A stretch of 64,000 nucleotides of DNA from Roseiarcus sp963774195 (lineage in GTDB: Bacteria > Pseudomonadota > Alphaproteobacteria > Rhizobiales > Beijerinckiaceae): contig CAVZDY010000001.1 in NCBI GenBank assembly GCA_963774195.1, positions 434,001 through 498,000 of the forward strand, given 5' to 3'. Position numbers and translations under genes: made by a program. Shown piece by piece: positions 50,832-60,658 of the stretch (positions are counted from its first letter, which is position 1; each line of letters begins with the position of its first letter). Below the pieces are notes generated by a model. The model made no database searches and was not told the origin of the DNA. It was given only the letters and a program-made list of their open reading frames with translations.

Positions 50832-52238
50832 ATGGCGTTCGATGTGGATCTCTTCGTGATCGGAGCCGGATCGGGCGGAGTTCGGGCGGCGCGCATCGCC
50901 GCCCAACACAGCGCCAAGGTGATGGTCGCCGAAGAGTTTCGCATCGGCGGCACCTGCGTCATCCGCGGCTGCGTGCCCAAGAAGCTGCTGGTCTACGCCA
51001 GCCGCTTCGCCGACGACTTCGCCGATGCGGAAGGATACGGCTGGAGCGTCGGCCCGACGCATTTCGATTGGCCGACTTTGGTCGCCGCCAAGGAACGCGA
51101 GATCTCGCGCTTGTCGGCGATCTATCGCGCGAACCTGGACAAGGCCGACGTCGAGACCGTCGAGCAGCGCGCCGTCGTCACCGGCCCCCAATCGGTCAAG
51201 CTGGCGGACGGCCGGACGTTGAGCGCGCGGCACATCCTCGTCGCCACGGGCGGCCATCCGATCCCGCCGACTTCGGTCGTCGGCCTCGAACATGCGATCT
51301 CGTCCAACGAAGTCTTCGACCTAAAGGCATTCCCGAAACGGCTTCTGGTGGTCGGCGGCGGCTATATCGCGGTCGAGTTCGCCTCGCTGTTCGCGAAACT
51401 CGGCTCGGATGTCACCGAGGTGATGCGCGCTGGCAACGTGCTGCGTTCGTTTGACGAGGACATGCGCGAGGGGCTGCGCGATGAGCTCATTCGGGCCGGC
51501 GTCACGCTGCGGTTCGAATGCTTGCCGACCCGCATTGAGAAGCGCGGCGACGGCCTTCATGTCCAACTCTCCGACGGCGAGAGCGTCGACGTCGATCAGG
51601 TGCTGATCGCCATCGGCCGCGCGCCCAACACGAAAGGCCTTGGGCTCGAGACGGCGGGCGTCGCGCTCAACGAGGCCGGCGCGGTCATCGTCGACGCCGG
51701 CTCGACCACCAACATCGCGTCCATTCACGCGGTCGGCGACGTGACGAACCGCATCAACCTCACGCCGGTCGCGATCCGCGAGGGGCATCTGCTGGCCGAT
51801 CGCCTGTTCGGCGGCAAGACCGCCGTCGTCGATCACGAGAATGTCGCGACCGGCGTGTTTACGACGCCGGAGATCGGCACGGTCGGGCTCACCGAGAACG
51901 AGGCCATGCATCGCTACGCGATGGTCGACATCTACAAGGCCAACTTCCGTCCGATGAAGGCGACGCTCTCCGGCAGCCAGGACCGCACGATCATGAAGTT
52001 GGTCGTCGACGCGGCCACGGATCGCGTCCTCGGCGCCCACATCCTCGGTCACGAGGCTGGCGAAATGATCCAGATGCTCGCTATCGCCATCAAGATGAGG
52101 GCGACGAAGGCGGACCTCGATGCGACCATGGCTGTCCATCCGACCGCCGGCGAGGAGATCGTGACGATGCGCACTCGCACGAGGCGCGTCGAGAACCCCG
52201 CGCTGGCCGCGCTTGAAGCGGCGCAGGAAGCCGAGTGA
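50832..52238 (+). CDS. gor: Glutathione-disulfide reductase
   Basis: A 468-residue flavoprotein disulfide reductase that regenerates glutathione with NADPH. FAD-binding VIGAGSGGVRAARIAAQH is at residue 8, the redox pair lies in GGTCVIRGCVPKKLLVYAS near residue 41, NAD(P)-binding VVGGGYIAVEFASLFAKLGS near residue 174, and the C-terminal catalytic His in HPTAGEEIV near residue 438. It ends rpiA-DUF2059-gor. A glutathione-S-transferase-like gene follows. Confidence 0.94.
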   Translation: MAFDVDLFVIGAGSGGVRAARIAAQHSAKVMVAEEFRIGGTCVIRGCVPKKLLVYASRFADDFADAEGYGWSVGPTHFDWPTLVAAKEREISRLSAIYRANLDKADVETVEQRAVVTGPQSVKLADGRTLSARHILVATGGHPIPPTSVVGLEHAISSNEVFDLKAFPKRLLVVGGGYIAVEFASLFAKLGSDVTEVMRAGNVLRSFDEDMREGLRDELIRAGVTLRFECLPTRIEKRGDGLHVQLSDGESVDVDQVLIAIGRAPNTKGLGLETAGVALNEAGAVIVDAGSTTNIASIHAVGDVTNRINLTPVAIREGHLLADRLFGGKTAVVDHENVATGVFTTPEIGTVGLTENEAMHRYAMVDIYKANFRPMKATLSGSQDRTIMKLVVDAATDRVLGAHILGHEAGEMIQMLAIAIKMRATKADLDATMAVHPTAGEEIVTMRTRTRRVENPALAALEAAQEAE

Positions 52239-52275
52239 TCCGGCGTCGACAAGCGAAGTCTCGGAAGCAGGCGAT

Positions 52276-52980
52276 ATGATCGAGCTCTATTACTGGCCGA
52301 CCCCCAACGGCCACAAAATTACGATGTTCCTGGAGGAGGCCGGGCTCGACTACGCCATCAATCCCGTCAACATCCGCACCGGCGATCAGTTCAAACCCGA
52401 CTTCCTCGCCTTCTCGCCCAACAACCGGATGCCGGCGATCATCGATCGGAATCCCGCCGACGGCGGCGAGCCGGTAAGCGTGTTCGAATCAGGCGCCATT
52501 CTGGTGTATCTCGGCGAGAAGACCGGCAAATTCCTTCCCGCTGATCTGCGCGGCCGCAAGACGGTGATGGAGTGGCTCTTCTGGCAAATGGCCGGACTCG
52601 GCCCGATGGCGGGTCAGAACCACCACTTCGCGACCTATGCGCCGGAAAAAATCCCCTACGCGATCACGCGCTACGTCAATGAGACCAACCGGCTCTACGG
52701 CGTGATGGATCGTCGCCTCGCCGACAACGCCTTCCTGGCTGGCGAGGACTACAGCATCGCCGACATGGCGGCCTATCCCTGGGTCGTCCCCTGGAAGCGC
52801 CAGCAGCAGAACCTCGACGACTTCCCGAATCTTCGCCGATGGTTCCAAGCCATTCGCCATCGCCCGGCAACGGAACGCGCCTACGCCAAGGCCGAAGCGT
52901 TCACCGATCAGAACGTCATGACCGACGAAGCGAGGAAGCTGCTGTTCGGGCAAACCGCGGCGAGCGTCGCGAAAGCCTGA
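52276..52980 (+). CDS. Glutathione S-transferase, YghU/YfcG type
   Basis: A 234-residue GST. The thioredoxin-like N-terminal domain begins IELYYWPTPNGHKITMFLEE (residues 2-21), has NNRMPAIIDRNP and the glutathione-binding FESGAILVYLGEK. The C-terminal helical domain has GEDYSIADMAAYPWVVPW. Sequence pattern is that of the nu-class YghU/YfcG disulfide-bond reductases. Next to gor, so glutathione-dependent redox work is likely. It converges on the LysR-type gene. Confidence 0.9.
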   Translation: MIELYYWPTPNGHKITMFLEEAGLDYAINPVNIRTGDQFKPDFLAFSPNNRMPAIIDRNPADGGEPVSVFESGAILVYLGEKTGKFLPADLRGRKTVMEWLFWQMAGLGPMAGQNHHFATYAPEKIPYAITRYVNETNRLYGVMDRRLADNAFLAGEDYSIADMAAYPWVVPWKRQQQNLDDFPNLRRWFQAIRHRPATERAYAKAEAFTDQNVMTDEARKLLFGQTAASVAKA

Positions 52981-52993
52981 TGCGCGCGCTCGA

Positions 52994-53906
52994 TCAGGCC
53001 GACCGGCTCGCGCCGGCTTCGCCCTCGAGCAGCTTGCGCATCTTCACGAGCTCGGCGGCGGCGACTTCCATGAAGGCGCGCACCCGCGCGGAATGGCGCA
53101 GATCCGCGTGCGTGAGGATCCAAAGGTCGACGTCGAGTTCGGCCAGCGGCGATCCGACGCGCACCAACCCGGGGCGGGCGTCGCCGATAAAACATGGAAG
53201 AATGGCGGCTCCGACCCCCGCAACCGCCGCCTCCGCCATAGCGAGCACCAACTCGATGCGGCACGCCTGACGGCGCGGCTCGACCGCCTCCTCGAGCCAT
53301 CGCCTCGCCCGCGCAGGAGCGTTTCCGCCGCAGAAACCGAGCCAAGGCGCGTCGGAAACGAGCCTTGGGCCGAATTCCCCGACCAAGCGCTGCACGCCGT
53401 AGATGGCCCAGCGCATCGTGCAGATGCGCCGGCCGACGAGGGATTCCGGCGGCTCGTTGGTGGCGCGGATCGCGACGTCCGCATCGCGCCGCGACAAATT
53501 CAGTGTCTGCGCCGCGACGATCAGCTCGATTTGGATGCCGGGAGCGACGCTGCGGCAGCGCGCCAGCACTGGCGGCAGCAACGCGACCGCAATCGAAATC
53601 TACCGTGGTGACGCGCAATTCGCCGGTCGGCGTGACGTCCCGGCCGGCGACGCGCCGTTCGAACTCGTCGATCGAATCCGCCATTGTGGCGGCGAGCGCG
53701 ATCATTTCCTCGCCGGCGCTGGTCGGTTGATATCCGGCGCGGGAACGCTCGAACAGCCGCGCGCCGACCGCCGTCTCCACCGCAGCGAGTCGGCGGAAGA
53801 TGGTCGAATGGTTGACCCCGAGCGCCTCCGCTGCACCCACCAGGGAGCGCGCATCGGCGATCGCCTTGACCAGCCGGAACTCATCCCAGTTCAAGCCCGC
53901 GTTCAT
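52994..53906 (-). CDS. LysR-family transcriptional regulator, frameshifted
   Basis: About 303 residues when read through. The helix-turn-helix MNAGLNWDEFRLVKAIADARSL...LGVNHSTIFRRLAAVETAVG is in one frame and the ligand-binding domain (LLPPVLARCRSVAPGIQIEL, DADVAIRATNEPPESLVGRR) in another. The frames meet near 53591-53592 (AA on the plus strand); deleting one base gives TTVDFDAVALLPP. Sequencing error or inactivation. The ATG at 53906 starts the DNA-binding domain. Its target is unclear; the converging GST gene is the nearest candidate. Confidence 0.82.
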
Positions 53907-53999
53907 TGTCGAGGGGGGTCCGTCGTCGTTTCGAAACGAAGAGTCTTCACGCGCCTGCATAATAGCAAGCCCACGAAGGAAAAAGGCGCGGGCCGACCC

Positions 54000-55013
54000 T
54001 CAGGGCGAGTGCGACGCGGCGGCCCCGTCCCTCGGGGCGGCGGCGCGACGCAGGCGATCGTTGATTGCGACCCCGAGGCCCCTTTCGGGAATCGGTGCGA
54101 CCGCGATCAGCTTCGCGCCGGTCGCGTCAAGCGCGCGCAGGTGCGCGAACAAATTGGCCGCCGCTTCGACGAGATCGCCGCTCGCGGAAAGGTCCAGGCG
54201 TCGATCCGCCCGGCATTTGACGAGCGCGCCGCCAAAATCGAGCACGGCGTCGCCGGATTGTGCGTCGGTCGCTCGTAAGCGAAGCGCCGCGCGCGGCGCG
54301 TAGTGCGACGTCAGCAGCCCCGGCGCCAGCGGCGCCGCTGGCTCCCCGCCCGACCCCTCCCCTTCGGGCGCAATGCCGAGCACAGTCTCAATGCTCTCGC
54401 GCGCGATCGCCCCTGGGCGGAGCAGCCGCGGCGCGCCCTCGAGGCAGGCGACGATCGTCGATTCGAGTCCGAGGGCCGTCGGCCCGTCGTCGAGGATCCA
54501 GTCTACGCGGCCATCGAGGTCGGCCGCGACATGGTCCGCTCGGGTTGGGCTGACCCGGCCGGAACGATTGGCCGATGGGGCGGCGACGGGAACCCCCGCC
54601 GCGGCGATCAACGCAAGCGCGACCGGGTGCGAGGGAACCCGCAGGGCAACCGTATCGAGCCCTGCCCGCGCAAGCAGGCTGACGCGACACCCCGGTCTTG
54701 TCGGAGCGATGATGGTGAGCGGCCCCGGCCAGAAAGCGCGCGCCAGAGCCTTCGCCGCTTCGTTGAAGACAGCCTCCCGCTCGGCCTCGTCGGCCGTCGC
54801 GAAGTGGGCGATCAGCGGATTGAAGGCCGGCCTTCCCTTGGCGGCGTAGATCGCCGCGACGGCGCTTTCGGACGTCGCGTCGCCCGCCAGGCCGTAGACC
54901 GTCTCGGTCGGCGTCGCAACGAGGCCGCCCTCACGAATGGAGGCAGCCGCAGCGGCGATCGATTGCGGGTCGGCCGGCGCGATTCGAGTCGCGCGATGGG
55001 AATGAGATGACAT
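54000..55013 (-). CDS. L-threonylcarbamoyladenylate synthase (Sua5/YrdC/YwlC type)
   Basis: A 337-residue protein with a YrdC domain (residues about 15-205: GGLVATPTETVYGLAGDATS, IYAAKGRPAFNPLIAHF, LRVPSHPVALALIAAAGVPV, SANRSGRVSPTRADHV) and a C-terminal Sua5 domain, as in the long form. It makes threonylcarbamoyl-AMP for the t6A37 modification of ANN-reading tRNAs. The ATG at 55013 follows the divergent spacer upstream of the acyl-CoA dehydrogenase gene. Confidence 0.93.
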   Translation of the reverse strand: MSSHSHRATRIAPADPQSIAAAAASIREGGLVATPTETVYGLAGDATSESAVAAIYAAKGRPAFNPLIAHFATADEAEREAVFNEAAKALARAFWPGPLTIIAPTRPGCRVSLLARAGLDTVALRVPSHPVALALIAAAGVPVAAPSANRSGRVSPTRADHVAADLDGRVDWILDDGPTALGLESTIVACLEGAPRLLRPGAIARESIETVLGIAPEGEGSGGEPAAPLAPGLLTSHYAPRAALRLRATDAQSGDAVLDFGGALVKCRADRRLDLSASGDLVEAAANLFAHLRALDATGAKLIAVAPIPERGLGVAINDRLRRAAAPRDGAAASHSP

Positions 55014-55150
55014 GCTGCCTCGCCGCCTTGCGCGGCACTTGGTTTATACATAAACTTTCGGCCCGCTTGCCGGGCGCCTCGCGGCGCGCCAAGCTAGCCG
55101 ACCAGAGCCGCGCGGCAAAGCGCCGCCGATGCCGGCTTCGAGGAAACGCC

Positions 55151-56938
55151 ATGACCTACCGATCGCCCGTCGCCGACATTCTTTTCTCCTTGAAACATGT
55201 CGCCGGCCTCGATGACGCGATCGCCGCCGGCCTGTTCGGCGAACTCGACCCCGAAACGGTCATTTCAGTCATTTCCGAGGCCGGTCGATTCGCGACCGAG
55301 CAGATTGCGCCGCTCGACCGAACAGGCGATGAAATCGGCGCCCGCTACGAGAACGGCGCAGTGACGTCGCCGCCGGGCTTTCGCGATGTTTTCCGGCAAT
55401 GGGCCGAAGCCGGCTGGTCCGGCGTCACCGCGGCGCTCGACGACGGGGGCATGGCTTTGCCTCACAGCGTCAATTTCGCCTGCGGCGAGATCTGGACCGG
55501 CGCGTCGATGGGCTTCGCGCTTTGCCCGCTCCTGACCGAAGGCGCGATCGGCGCGCTCAACGCCTATGCGAGCGACGAACTGCGCGCTGCCTACCTGCGC
55601 AAACTCGTCAGCGGCGAATGGACGGGGACCATGAATCTGACGGAGCCGCAGGCCGGCTCCGACCTCAACGCGGTCAGAACCCGCGCGGAGCGCGCCGCCG
55701 ACGGGACCTATCGCGTCTTCGGCCAAAAGATCTTCATCACCTACGGCGAGCACGACATGGCCGACAACATCGTGCATCTCGTGCTGGCTCGTCTGCCCGA
55801 CGCGCCGGCCGGCACGCGCGGATTGTCGCTGTTCCTCGTTCCGAAGTTCCTTGTCAAGCCGGACGGCTCGCTCGGCGAGCGCAATGACGTGCGCTGCGCC
55901 AGCATCGAGCACAAGCTCGGCATTCACGCCTCGCCGACCTGCGTCCTGGTCTACGGCGATAGCGGCGGCGCGACCGGCTGGCTGGTCGGCGAAGAAAATC
56001 GCGGCCTCGCCGCCATGTTCGTCATGATGAACAGCGCCCGGCTCGGCGTCGCCATGCAGGGCGTCGCGATCGGCGAGAAGGCGTTGCAACGCGCCCTCGC
56101 CTACGCGAGGGAGCGCCGCCAAGGCCGCAGCAATGGTGGCGCGGGCATGAGCCCGATCATCGAGCATCCCGACGTCCATCGGACGCTGCTGACGATGAAG
56201 GCGCTGGTGCAAGCGGCGCGCGGCGTCTGCCATTTGACGGCGATCGCGATCGATCGATCGCTGCACGCCAAGAGCGCCGAGGAGCGCGCCGCGGCGGCAG
56301 AGCGGGCGGCGCTGCTGACGCCGATCGCCAAAGCCTTCTCGACCGACATCGGCGACGAGGTCGCTTCGCTCGGCGTGCAGGCGCACGGCGGCATGGGCTA
56401 CATTGAGGAGACGGGCGCGGCGCAGCTCCTGCGCGACTCCCGGATCGCCGCCATCTACGAGGGAACGAACGGCATCCAGGCCATCGACCTCGTGCAGCGC
56501 AAGCTGCCGCTTTCCGGCGGGGCGGTCGTCGCCAATGAGGTCGGCGCGATGCGCGCCATCGTCGCCGAGGTCGCCGAACGCGGCGATGCCGGCTTCGGCG
56601 CAACTGCAGCTCTGCTCGGCGAGGCGATCGACGCGCTCGAAAACGCGAGCGCCGCAATGCGCGACGCGCTCGGCGCCGATCCGGCTGCGGCGCTCGCCGG
56701 CGCGACGGCCTATCTGCGCCTCTTCGGCCTTGCGCTCGGCGGCGCCTGTCTCGCTAAAGCGGGACTCGCCGCCCAGGATCTCGCCGCCGCTGGCGACGAT
56801 TCGCAGCACGGCCGCATTGGTCTTGCCCGCTTTTTCGCCGAGAAACTGGCGACCGCCGCGCCCGGTTTGGCGCGTTCGATTTTGTCGGGCGCGCGTGCGC
56901 TCGCGAATTACGAAATCATATTGGGGGAAACCGCATGA
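55151..56938 (+). CDS. Acyl-CoA dehydrogenase (DmdC/FadE-like long form)
   Basis: A 595-residue flavoprotein oxidising acyl-CoA thioesters. Blocks include the N-terminal SPVADILFSLKHVAGLDDAI, LTEPQAGSDLNAVRTRAERA near residue 164, YGEHDMADNIVHLVLARLPD, and the C-terminal GGMGYIEETGAAQLLRDSRI AAIYEGTNGIQ region carrying the catalytic Glu. The extra C-terminal domain is that of the longer dehydrogenases that include methylthiopropionyl-CoA dehydrogenases; substrate cannot be told. The ATG at 55151 follows GAGGAAACGCC. The stop overlaps the enoyl-CoA hydratase ATG. Confidence 0.9.
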   Translation: MTYRSPVADILFSLKHVAGLDDAIAAGLFGELDPETVISVISEAGRFATEQIAPLDRTGDEIGARYENGAVTSPPGFRDVFRQWAEAGWSGVTAALDDGGMALPHSVNFACGEIWTGASMGFALCPLLTEGAIGALNAYASDELRAAYLRKLVSGEWTGTMNLTEPQAGSDLNAVRTRAERAADGTYRVFGQKIFITYGEHDMADNIVHLVLARLPDAPAGTRGLSLFLVPKFLVKPDGSLGERNDVRCASIEHKLGIHASPTCVLVYGDSGGATGWLVGEENRGLAAMFVMMNSARLGVAMQGVAIGEKALQRALAYARERRQGRSNGGAGMSPIIEHPDVHRTLLTMKALVQAARGVCHLTAIAIDRSLHAKSAEERAAAAERAALLTPIAKAFSTDIGDEVASLGVQAHGGMGYIEETGAAQLLRDSRIAAIYEGTNGIQAIDLVQRKLPLSGGAVVANEVGAMRAIVAEVAERGDAGFGATAALLGEAIDALENASAAMRDALGADPAAALAGATAYLRLFGLALGGACLAKAGLAAQDLAAAGDDSQHGRIGLARFFAEKLATAAPGLARSILSGARALANYEIILGETA

Positions 56939-57696
56939 ACGAATTTGTTGAGATCGTTCGGGAGGGCGCCGTCTGCCGGGTCACGCTCGCGCGTCCCGAG
57001 AAAAAGAATGCTCTGACGAGCGCGATGTACGAGCGGCTGACGGGCGCCTTGCAGGAGGCGAGCGCCGACGACCGAATCGGCGCCGTGCTGTTGACCGGCT
57101 CGCAGGGCGTGTTCACCGCCGGCAACGACATCGGCGATTTCCTCTCCGCCGCGATGGCCGCCTCGGCGAACAACGCCGCCCCCGCCGGCTCGCGCTTCAT
57201 CTATACGCTCGCGAAATTCGACAAGCCGCTGGTCGCCGCGATCGAGGGAGTCGCAGTCGGCATCGGCACGACCTTGTGCTTCCACTGCGATCTCGTCTAC
57301 GCGGCGCCGAGCGCGCGCTTCCTGATGCCCTTCGTCAATCTCGGCATCGTGCCCGAGGCGGGGGCATCGTTGCTGGCGCCGCTGCGCTTCGGGATGGCGA
57401 GAGCGGCGGAAGCGCTGCTGCTGGGCGAACCGTTCGATGCGGCGAAGGCGCGCGAACTCGGCCTCGTCAATGAGGTCGTCGAGCCGGACGCGCTCGTTGC
57501 ACACGCGCTGGCCAAGGCGCAAGCGCTGGCAGCCAAGCCGCGAGAAGCGCTGCTCGCGACACGCCGCCTGCTACGTGGCGATCCGGCCCCGCTGCTCGCC
57601 CAGATGGACGAAGAAATGCGCGTCTTTCAAAAGCGCCTGCGGTCGCCGGAAGCCCGCTCGGCCTTCATGGCCTTCATGGAGAAGCCGAAAGGATAA
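56935..57696 (+). CDS. Enoyl-CoA hydratase/isomerase family protein
   Basis: A 253-residue crotonase-fold protein: VTLARPEKKNALTSAMYERL, LTGSQGVFTAGNDIGDFLSA (oxyanion-hole region near residue 64), DKPLVAAIEGVAVGIGTTLC and VPEAGASLLAPLRFG. The Glu at the second catalytic site (EAGAS) is present; the first is not clear, so isomerase activity is possible. Its ATG overlaps the dehydrogenase stop (ATGA), so both steps of beta-oxidation are translationally coupled. Confidence 0.9.
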   Translation: MNEFVEIVREGAVCRVTLARPEKKNALTSAMYERLTGALQEASADDRIGAVLLTGSQGVFTAGNDIGDFLSAAMAASANNAAPAGSRFIYTLAKFDKPLVAAIEGVAVGIGTTLCFHCDLVYAAPSARFLMPFVNLGIVPEAGASLLAPLRFGMARAAEALLLGEPFDAAKARELGLVNEVVEPDALVAHALAKAQALAAKPREALLATRRLLRGDPAPLLAQMDEEMRVFQKRLRSPEARSAFMAFMEKPKG

Positions 57697-57726
57697 GCGC
57701 CCTCGCTCACACCCGCTTTCGATGGA

Positions 57727-58512
57727 ATGGCCGTGAAGCTTCCCACGATGGTCGCTTTCCTCATCGCACTGCTGTTGCCGGCGGCGCTGCAAGCCCGCCC
57801 GGTCTATCTTTTCGGTGAGATCGGCAAGTCCGCGGTCCTAGCCGTGGTGGATCGAACGGGCGATCGGTTGAGCGGCTGGTATCTCTATGTTGCGGTCGGC
57901 AAACAACTCCAACTCGCGGGGCAAATCGACGCCGACGGCGGCTTCCGGCTCGACGAGAGCGTCGACGCTCGCAAGACTGGCGCGTTTGAGGGCAAGTTCG
58001 CGGAAGGACGCTGGAGCGGCGAATGGCGCGCCGGCGCCGGCGCGCCGCTCGCCTTCTCGTTGACTGAAACGCGAGACCCATTGGCCGATGCGAACGGGAC
58101 GTTTCGCTGCGCAACCAAGCAGCGGAAGGAAGGCTGGAGCTTCGGTCAATCGCTGACCCTCGAGCTGGCCAAAGGATCGGTGACGACGCTGGAGGCGTCG
58201 ACGACCGCGTCGGCCGCGCAGGAGGGCGAGAATGGATGTTTCTACTCGCTCAAGGACTTTACCCCTGTCCCCAGCGACGTCGGCCTCCTGCTGACGGCTA
58301 AGGATGAGGACCAGCCGATCACGCCGGATTCACAACGCTGCACGATCCGCGTCGTCGGTGACGCCAATCATCTTGTCGTTCAGTTTGGAGACACTGCTGA
58401 CGCGCACAACGACTGCCGTTTCAGCGGATCGACTGCCTTTTGCAGCCCCCGCTCATGGCCGGCCGACTTCATCGTCGATCGCCGGACGAAGAGCTGCAAG
58501 CCGATCGAGTGA
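57727..58512 (+). CDS. Exported protein of unknown function
   Basis: A 261-residue protein with a Sec signal peptide (LPTMVAFLIALLLPAALQAR, cleavage near residue 23). The mature part is beta-rich (VYLFGEIGKSAVLAVVDRTG, GEWRAGAGAPLAFSLTETRD) and has six cysteines, several in C-terminal CRFSGSTAFCSPRSW. No domain is recognised. The start may be ATG 57727 or GTG 57733. It is separate from the upstream beta-oxidation pair by 30 bases and could be co-transcribed. Confidence 0.6.
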   Translation: MAVKLPTMVAFLIALLLPAALQARPVYLFGEIGKSAVLAVVDRTGDRLSGWYLYVAVGKQLQLAGQIDADGGFRLDESVDARKTGAFEGKFAEGRWSGEWRAGAGAPLAFSLTETRDPLADANGTFRCATKQRKEGWSFGQSLTLELAKGSVTTLEASTTASAAQEGENGCFYSLKDFTPVPSDVGLLLTAKDEDQPITPDSQRCTIRVVGDANHLVVQFGDTADAHNDCRFSGSTAFCSPRSWPADFIVDRRTKSCKPIE

Positions 58513-58551
58513 TTGGCTCGGGCGCGCGGTCCCCGCGGCGCCCGCCGTGCG

Positions 58552-59277
58552 TCAGGTCATGTACTGGCCGCCGTTGGCGGTGAGCGTCGAGCCGGTGATG
58601 AAGCCGGCCTCATCCGAGGCGAGGAAGAGGACGCAGCGCGCAATCTCCTCGGGCTGGCCGAGCCTCCGCGCCGGGATTTGCGGCAGAATCGACTTCTCGA
58701 GGATCTCCGCCGGCACCGCCATCACCATGTCGGTTGCGACATAGCCGGGGCAAATGGCGTTGACCGTGATCCCCTTGCTGGCGTTCTCCTGCGCGAGCGC
58801 CTTGGTGAAACCGATGTCGCCGGCTTTGGCGGCGGAATAATTCGTCTGGCCCATTTGGCCCTTCTGGCCGTTGATCGACGAAATATTGATGATGCGGCCG
58901 AAGCTCCGCTCGCGCATGCCCTCGATCACGGGGCGGCACATGTTGAAGAGCGAATTGAGATTGGTGTTGATGACGGCGCACCACTGCTCCGACGTCATCT
59001 TGTGAAACGCGGCGTCCCGCGTGATTCCGGCATTGTTGACGAGCACGTCGACTGGCCCAAGCTCCTGCGCGACCTGCGCCAAGCCGGCCGAACACGCATC
59101 GAAGCTGCCGACGTCCCATTTGTAGACGTTGACGCCCGTTTCGGCCTTGAACTTGGCCGCCGCCTCTTCATTGCCATGGTAGGTCGCGGCGACGCCGTAG
59201 CCGGCGCCGGCTAGCGCCTTGGAGATGGCGGCCCCGATCCCGCGCGTTCCGCCCGTAACGACTGCGACTCTCCGCAT
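58552..59277 (-). CDS. phaB: Acetoacetyl-CoA reductase
   Basis: A 241-residue SDR that reduces acetoacetyl-CoA to (R)-3-hydroxybutyryl-CoA with NADPH, the second step of polyhydroxybutyrate synthesis. It has VVTGGTRGIGAAISKALAGA at residue 6, NNAGITRD, and the catalytic YSAAKAGDIGF near residue 147, with PhaB-specific SINGQKGQMGQTNYSAAK. It follows phaA by 82 bases on the same strand. The C-terminus NGGQYMT is normal. Confidence 0.95.
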   Translation of the reverse strand: MRRVAVVTGGTRGIGAAISKALAGAGYGVAATYHGNEEAAAKFKAETGVNVYKWDVGSFDACSAGLAQVAQELGPVDVLVNNAGITRDAAFHKMTSEQWCAVINTNLNSLFNMCRPVIEGMRERSFGRIINISSINGQKGQMGQTNYSAAKAGDIGFTKALAQENASKGITVNAICPGYVATDMVMAVPAEILEKSILPQIPARRLGQPEEIARCVLFLASDEAGFITGSTLTANGGQYMT

Positions 59278-59359
59278 GGCTCCCTCCCTCTAAAACGCAT
59301 CTCCCACTGCGCCGCCTCTACGAGCGGCGCAGCCCGTTACTCGACCCGAAGCAGCGCAC

Positions 59360-60538
59360 TCAGCGCTCGACGGTCAACGCAATCCCCATGCCGCCGCCGA
59401 TGCACAGCGTGGCCAGGCCCTTCTTCGCGTCGCGCCGCTTCATTTCGTGCAGCAACGTCACGAGCACACGCGCGCCGGACGCGCCGATCGGGTGGCCGAT
59501 TGCGATCGCGCCGCCATTGACGTTCACGATCGCCGGATCCCAACCCATGTCCTTGTTGACGGCGAGCGCCTGCGCGGCGAAGGCCTCGTTCGCCTCGACG
59601 AGATCGAGGTCCTTGACCGCCCAGCCGGCGCGCGTCAGCGCCTTGCGCGAGGCCGGGATCGGCCCCGAGCCCATGATGGCGGGATCGACGCCCGCAGTCG
59701 CCCAGGAGGCGATGCGCGCCAGCGGCGTCAGGTTACGGCGCTTGGCTTCAGCGGCGGTCATCACAACCAGCACGGCGGCGCCGTCGTTGATCCCCGAGGC
59801 GTTGCCTGCGGTGACCGTGCCGTCCTTGGAGAAGGCCGCCTTCAGCTTGGCGAGCGCGTCATAAGTCGTGCCCGGGCGAATGAACTCGTCGTCGGCGACG
59901 ACGATGTCGCCCTTGCGGGTCGAGACCGTGAAGGGAACGATCTCGTCCTTGAACTTGCCCGCCTTTTGCGCCGCCTCGGCCTTGTTCTGCGAGGCGGTCG
60001 CGAAACGGTCCTGGTCCTCGCGCGTGATCTGCCACTTGGCGGCGACGTTCTCGGCCGTGTTGCCCATGTGGTAGCCGTGGAAGGCGTCGATCAGGCCGTC
60101 CTTGAGCATGGTGTCGACGAACTTCATGTCGCCCATTTTCACGCCGGCGCGCAGATGCGCGACGTGCGGCGCGAGCGACATCGACTCCTGCCCGCCAGCG
60201 ACGATGATCGCGGCGTCGCCGTTGACGATCTGCTGCAAACCGAGCGCGACCGCGCGCAAGCCGCTGCCGCACACCTGGTTGATGCCGAACGCGGTCTTGT
60301 CCTGGGGAATGCCGGCCTTCATCGCCGCCTGGCGAGCCGGGTTCTGCCCCTGGCCGGCGGCAAGGATCTGGCCGAGAATCACCTCATCGACCTCGGCCGC
60401 ATCCACATGCGCCGCTTCAAGCGCCGCCTTGATCGCCGTCGCTCCGAGTTCGTGGGCGGGCGTATTGGCGAACGAACCGTTGAACGAGCCTACGGCGGTT
60501 CTCTTCGCGCTTGCGATGACGATTTCCTGTGCGGACAT
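59360..60538 (-). CDS. phaA: Acetyl-CoA acetyltransferase (thiolase)
   Basis: A 392-residue biosynthetic thiolase condensing two acetyl-CoA to acetoacetyl-CoA. The acyl-accepting Cys lies in GINQVCGSGLRAVALG near residue 89, with NVNGGAIAIGHPIGASGARV near residue 340 and the deprotonating Cys in LCIGGGMGIALTVER at the C-terminus. First gene of the phaA-phaB operon, divergent from phaR. Confidence 0.96.
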   Translation of the reverse strand: MSAQEIVIASAKRTAVGSFNGSFANTPAHELGATAIKAALEAAHVDAAEVDEVILGQILAAGQGQNPARQAAMKAGIPQDKTAFGINQVCGSGLRAVALGLQQIVNGDAAIIVAGGQESMSLAPHVAHLRAGVKMGDMKFVDTMLKDGLIDAFHGYHMGNTAENVAAKWQITREDQDRFATASQNKAEAAQKAGKFKDEIVPFTVSTRKGDIVVADDEFIRPGTTYDALAKLKAAFSKDGTVTAGNASGINDGAAVLVVMTAAEAKRRNLTPLARIASWATAGVDPAIMGSGPIPASRKALTRAGWAVKDLDLVEANEAFAAQALAVNKDMGWDPAIVNVNGGAIAIGHPIGASGARVLVTLLHEMKRRDAKKGLATLCIGGGMGIALTVER

Positions 60539-60658
60539 GGGAGGCTCCTCAAAGCGGCGGATACGCCGAAAATATAGACACTGGCGTCCTTTTCGCCATC
60601 CTTTTACACGAACGCCGGCTTGCTACGCCAGTGTGGAGCGCGACCGGCGGACGTCGAT

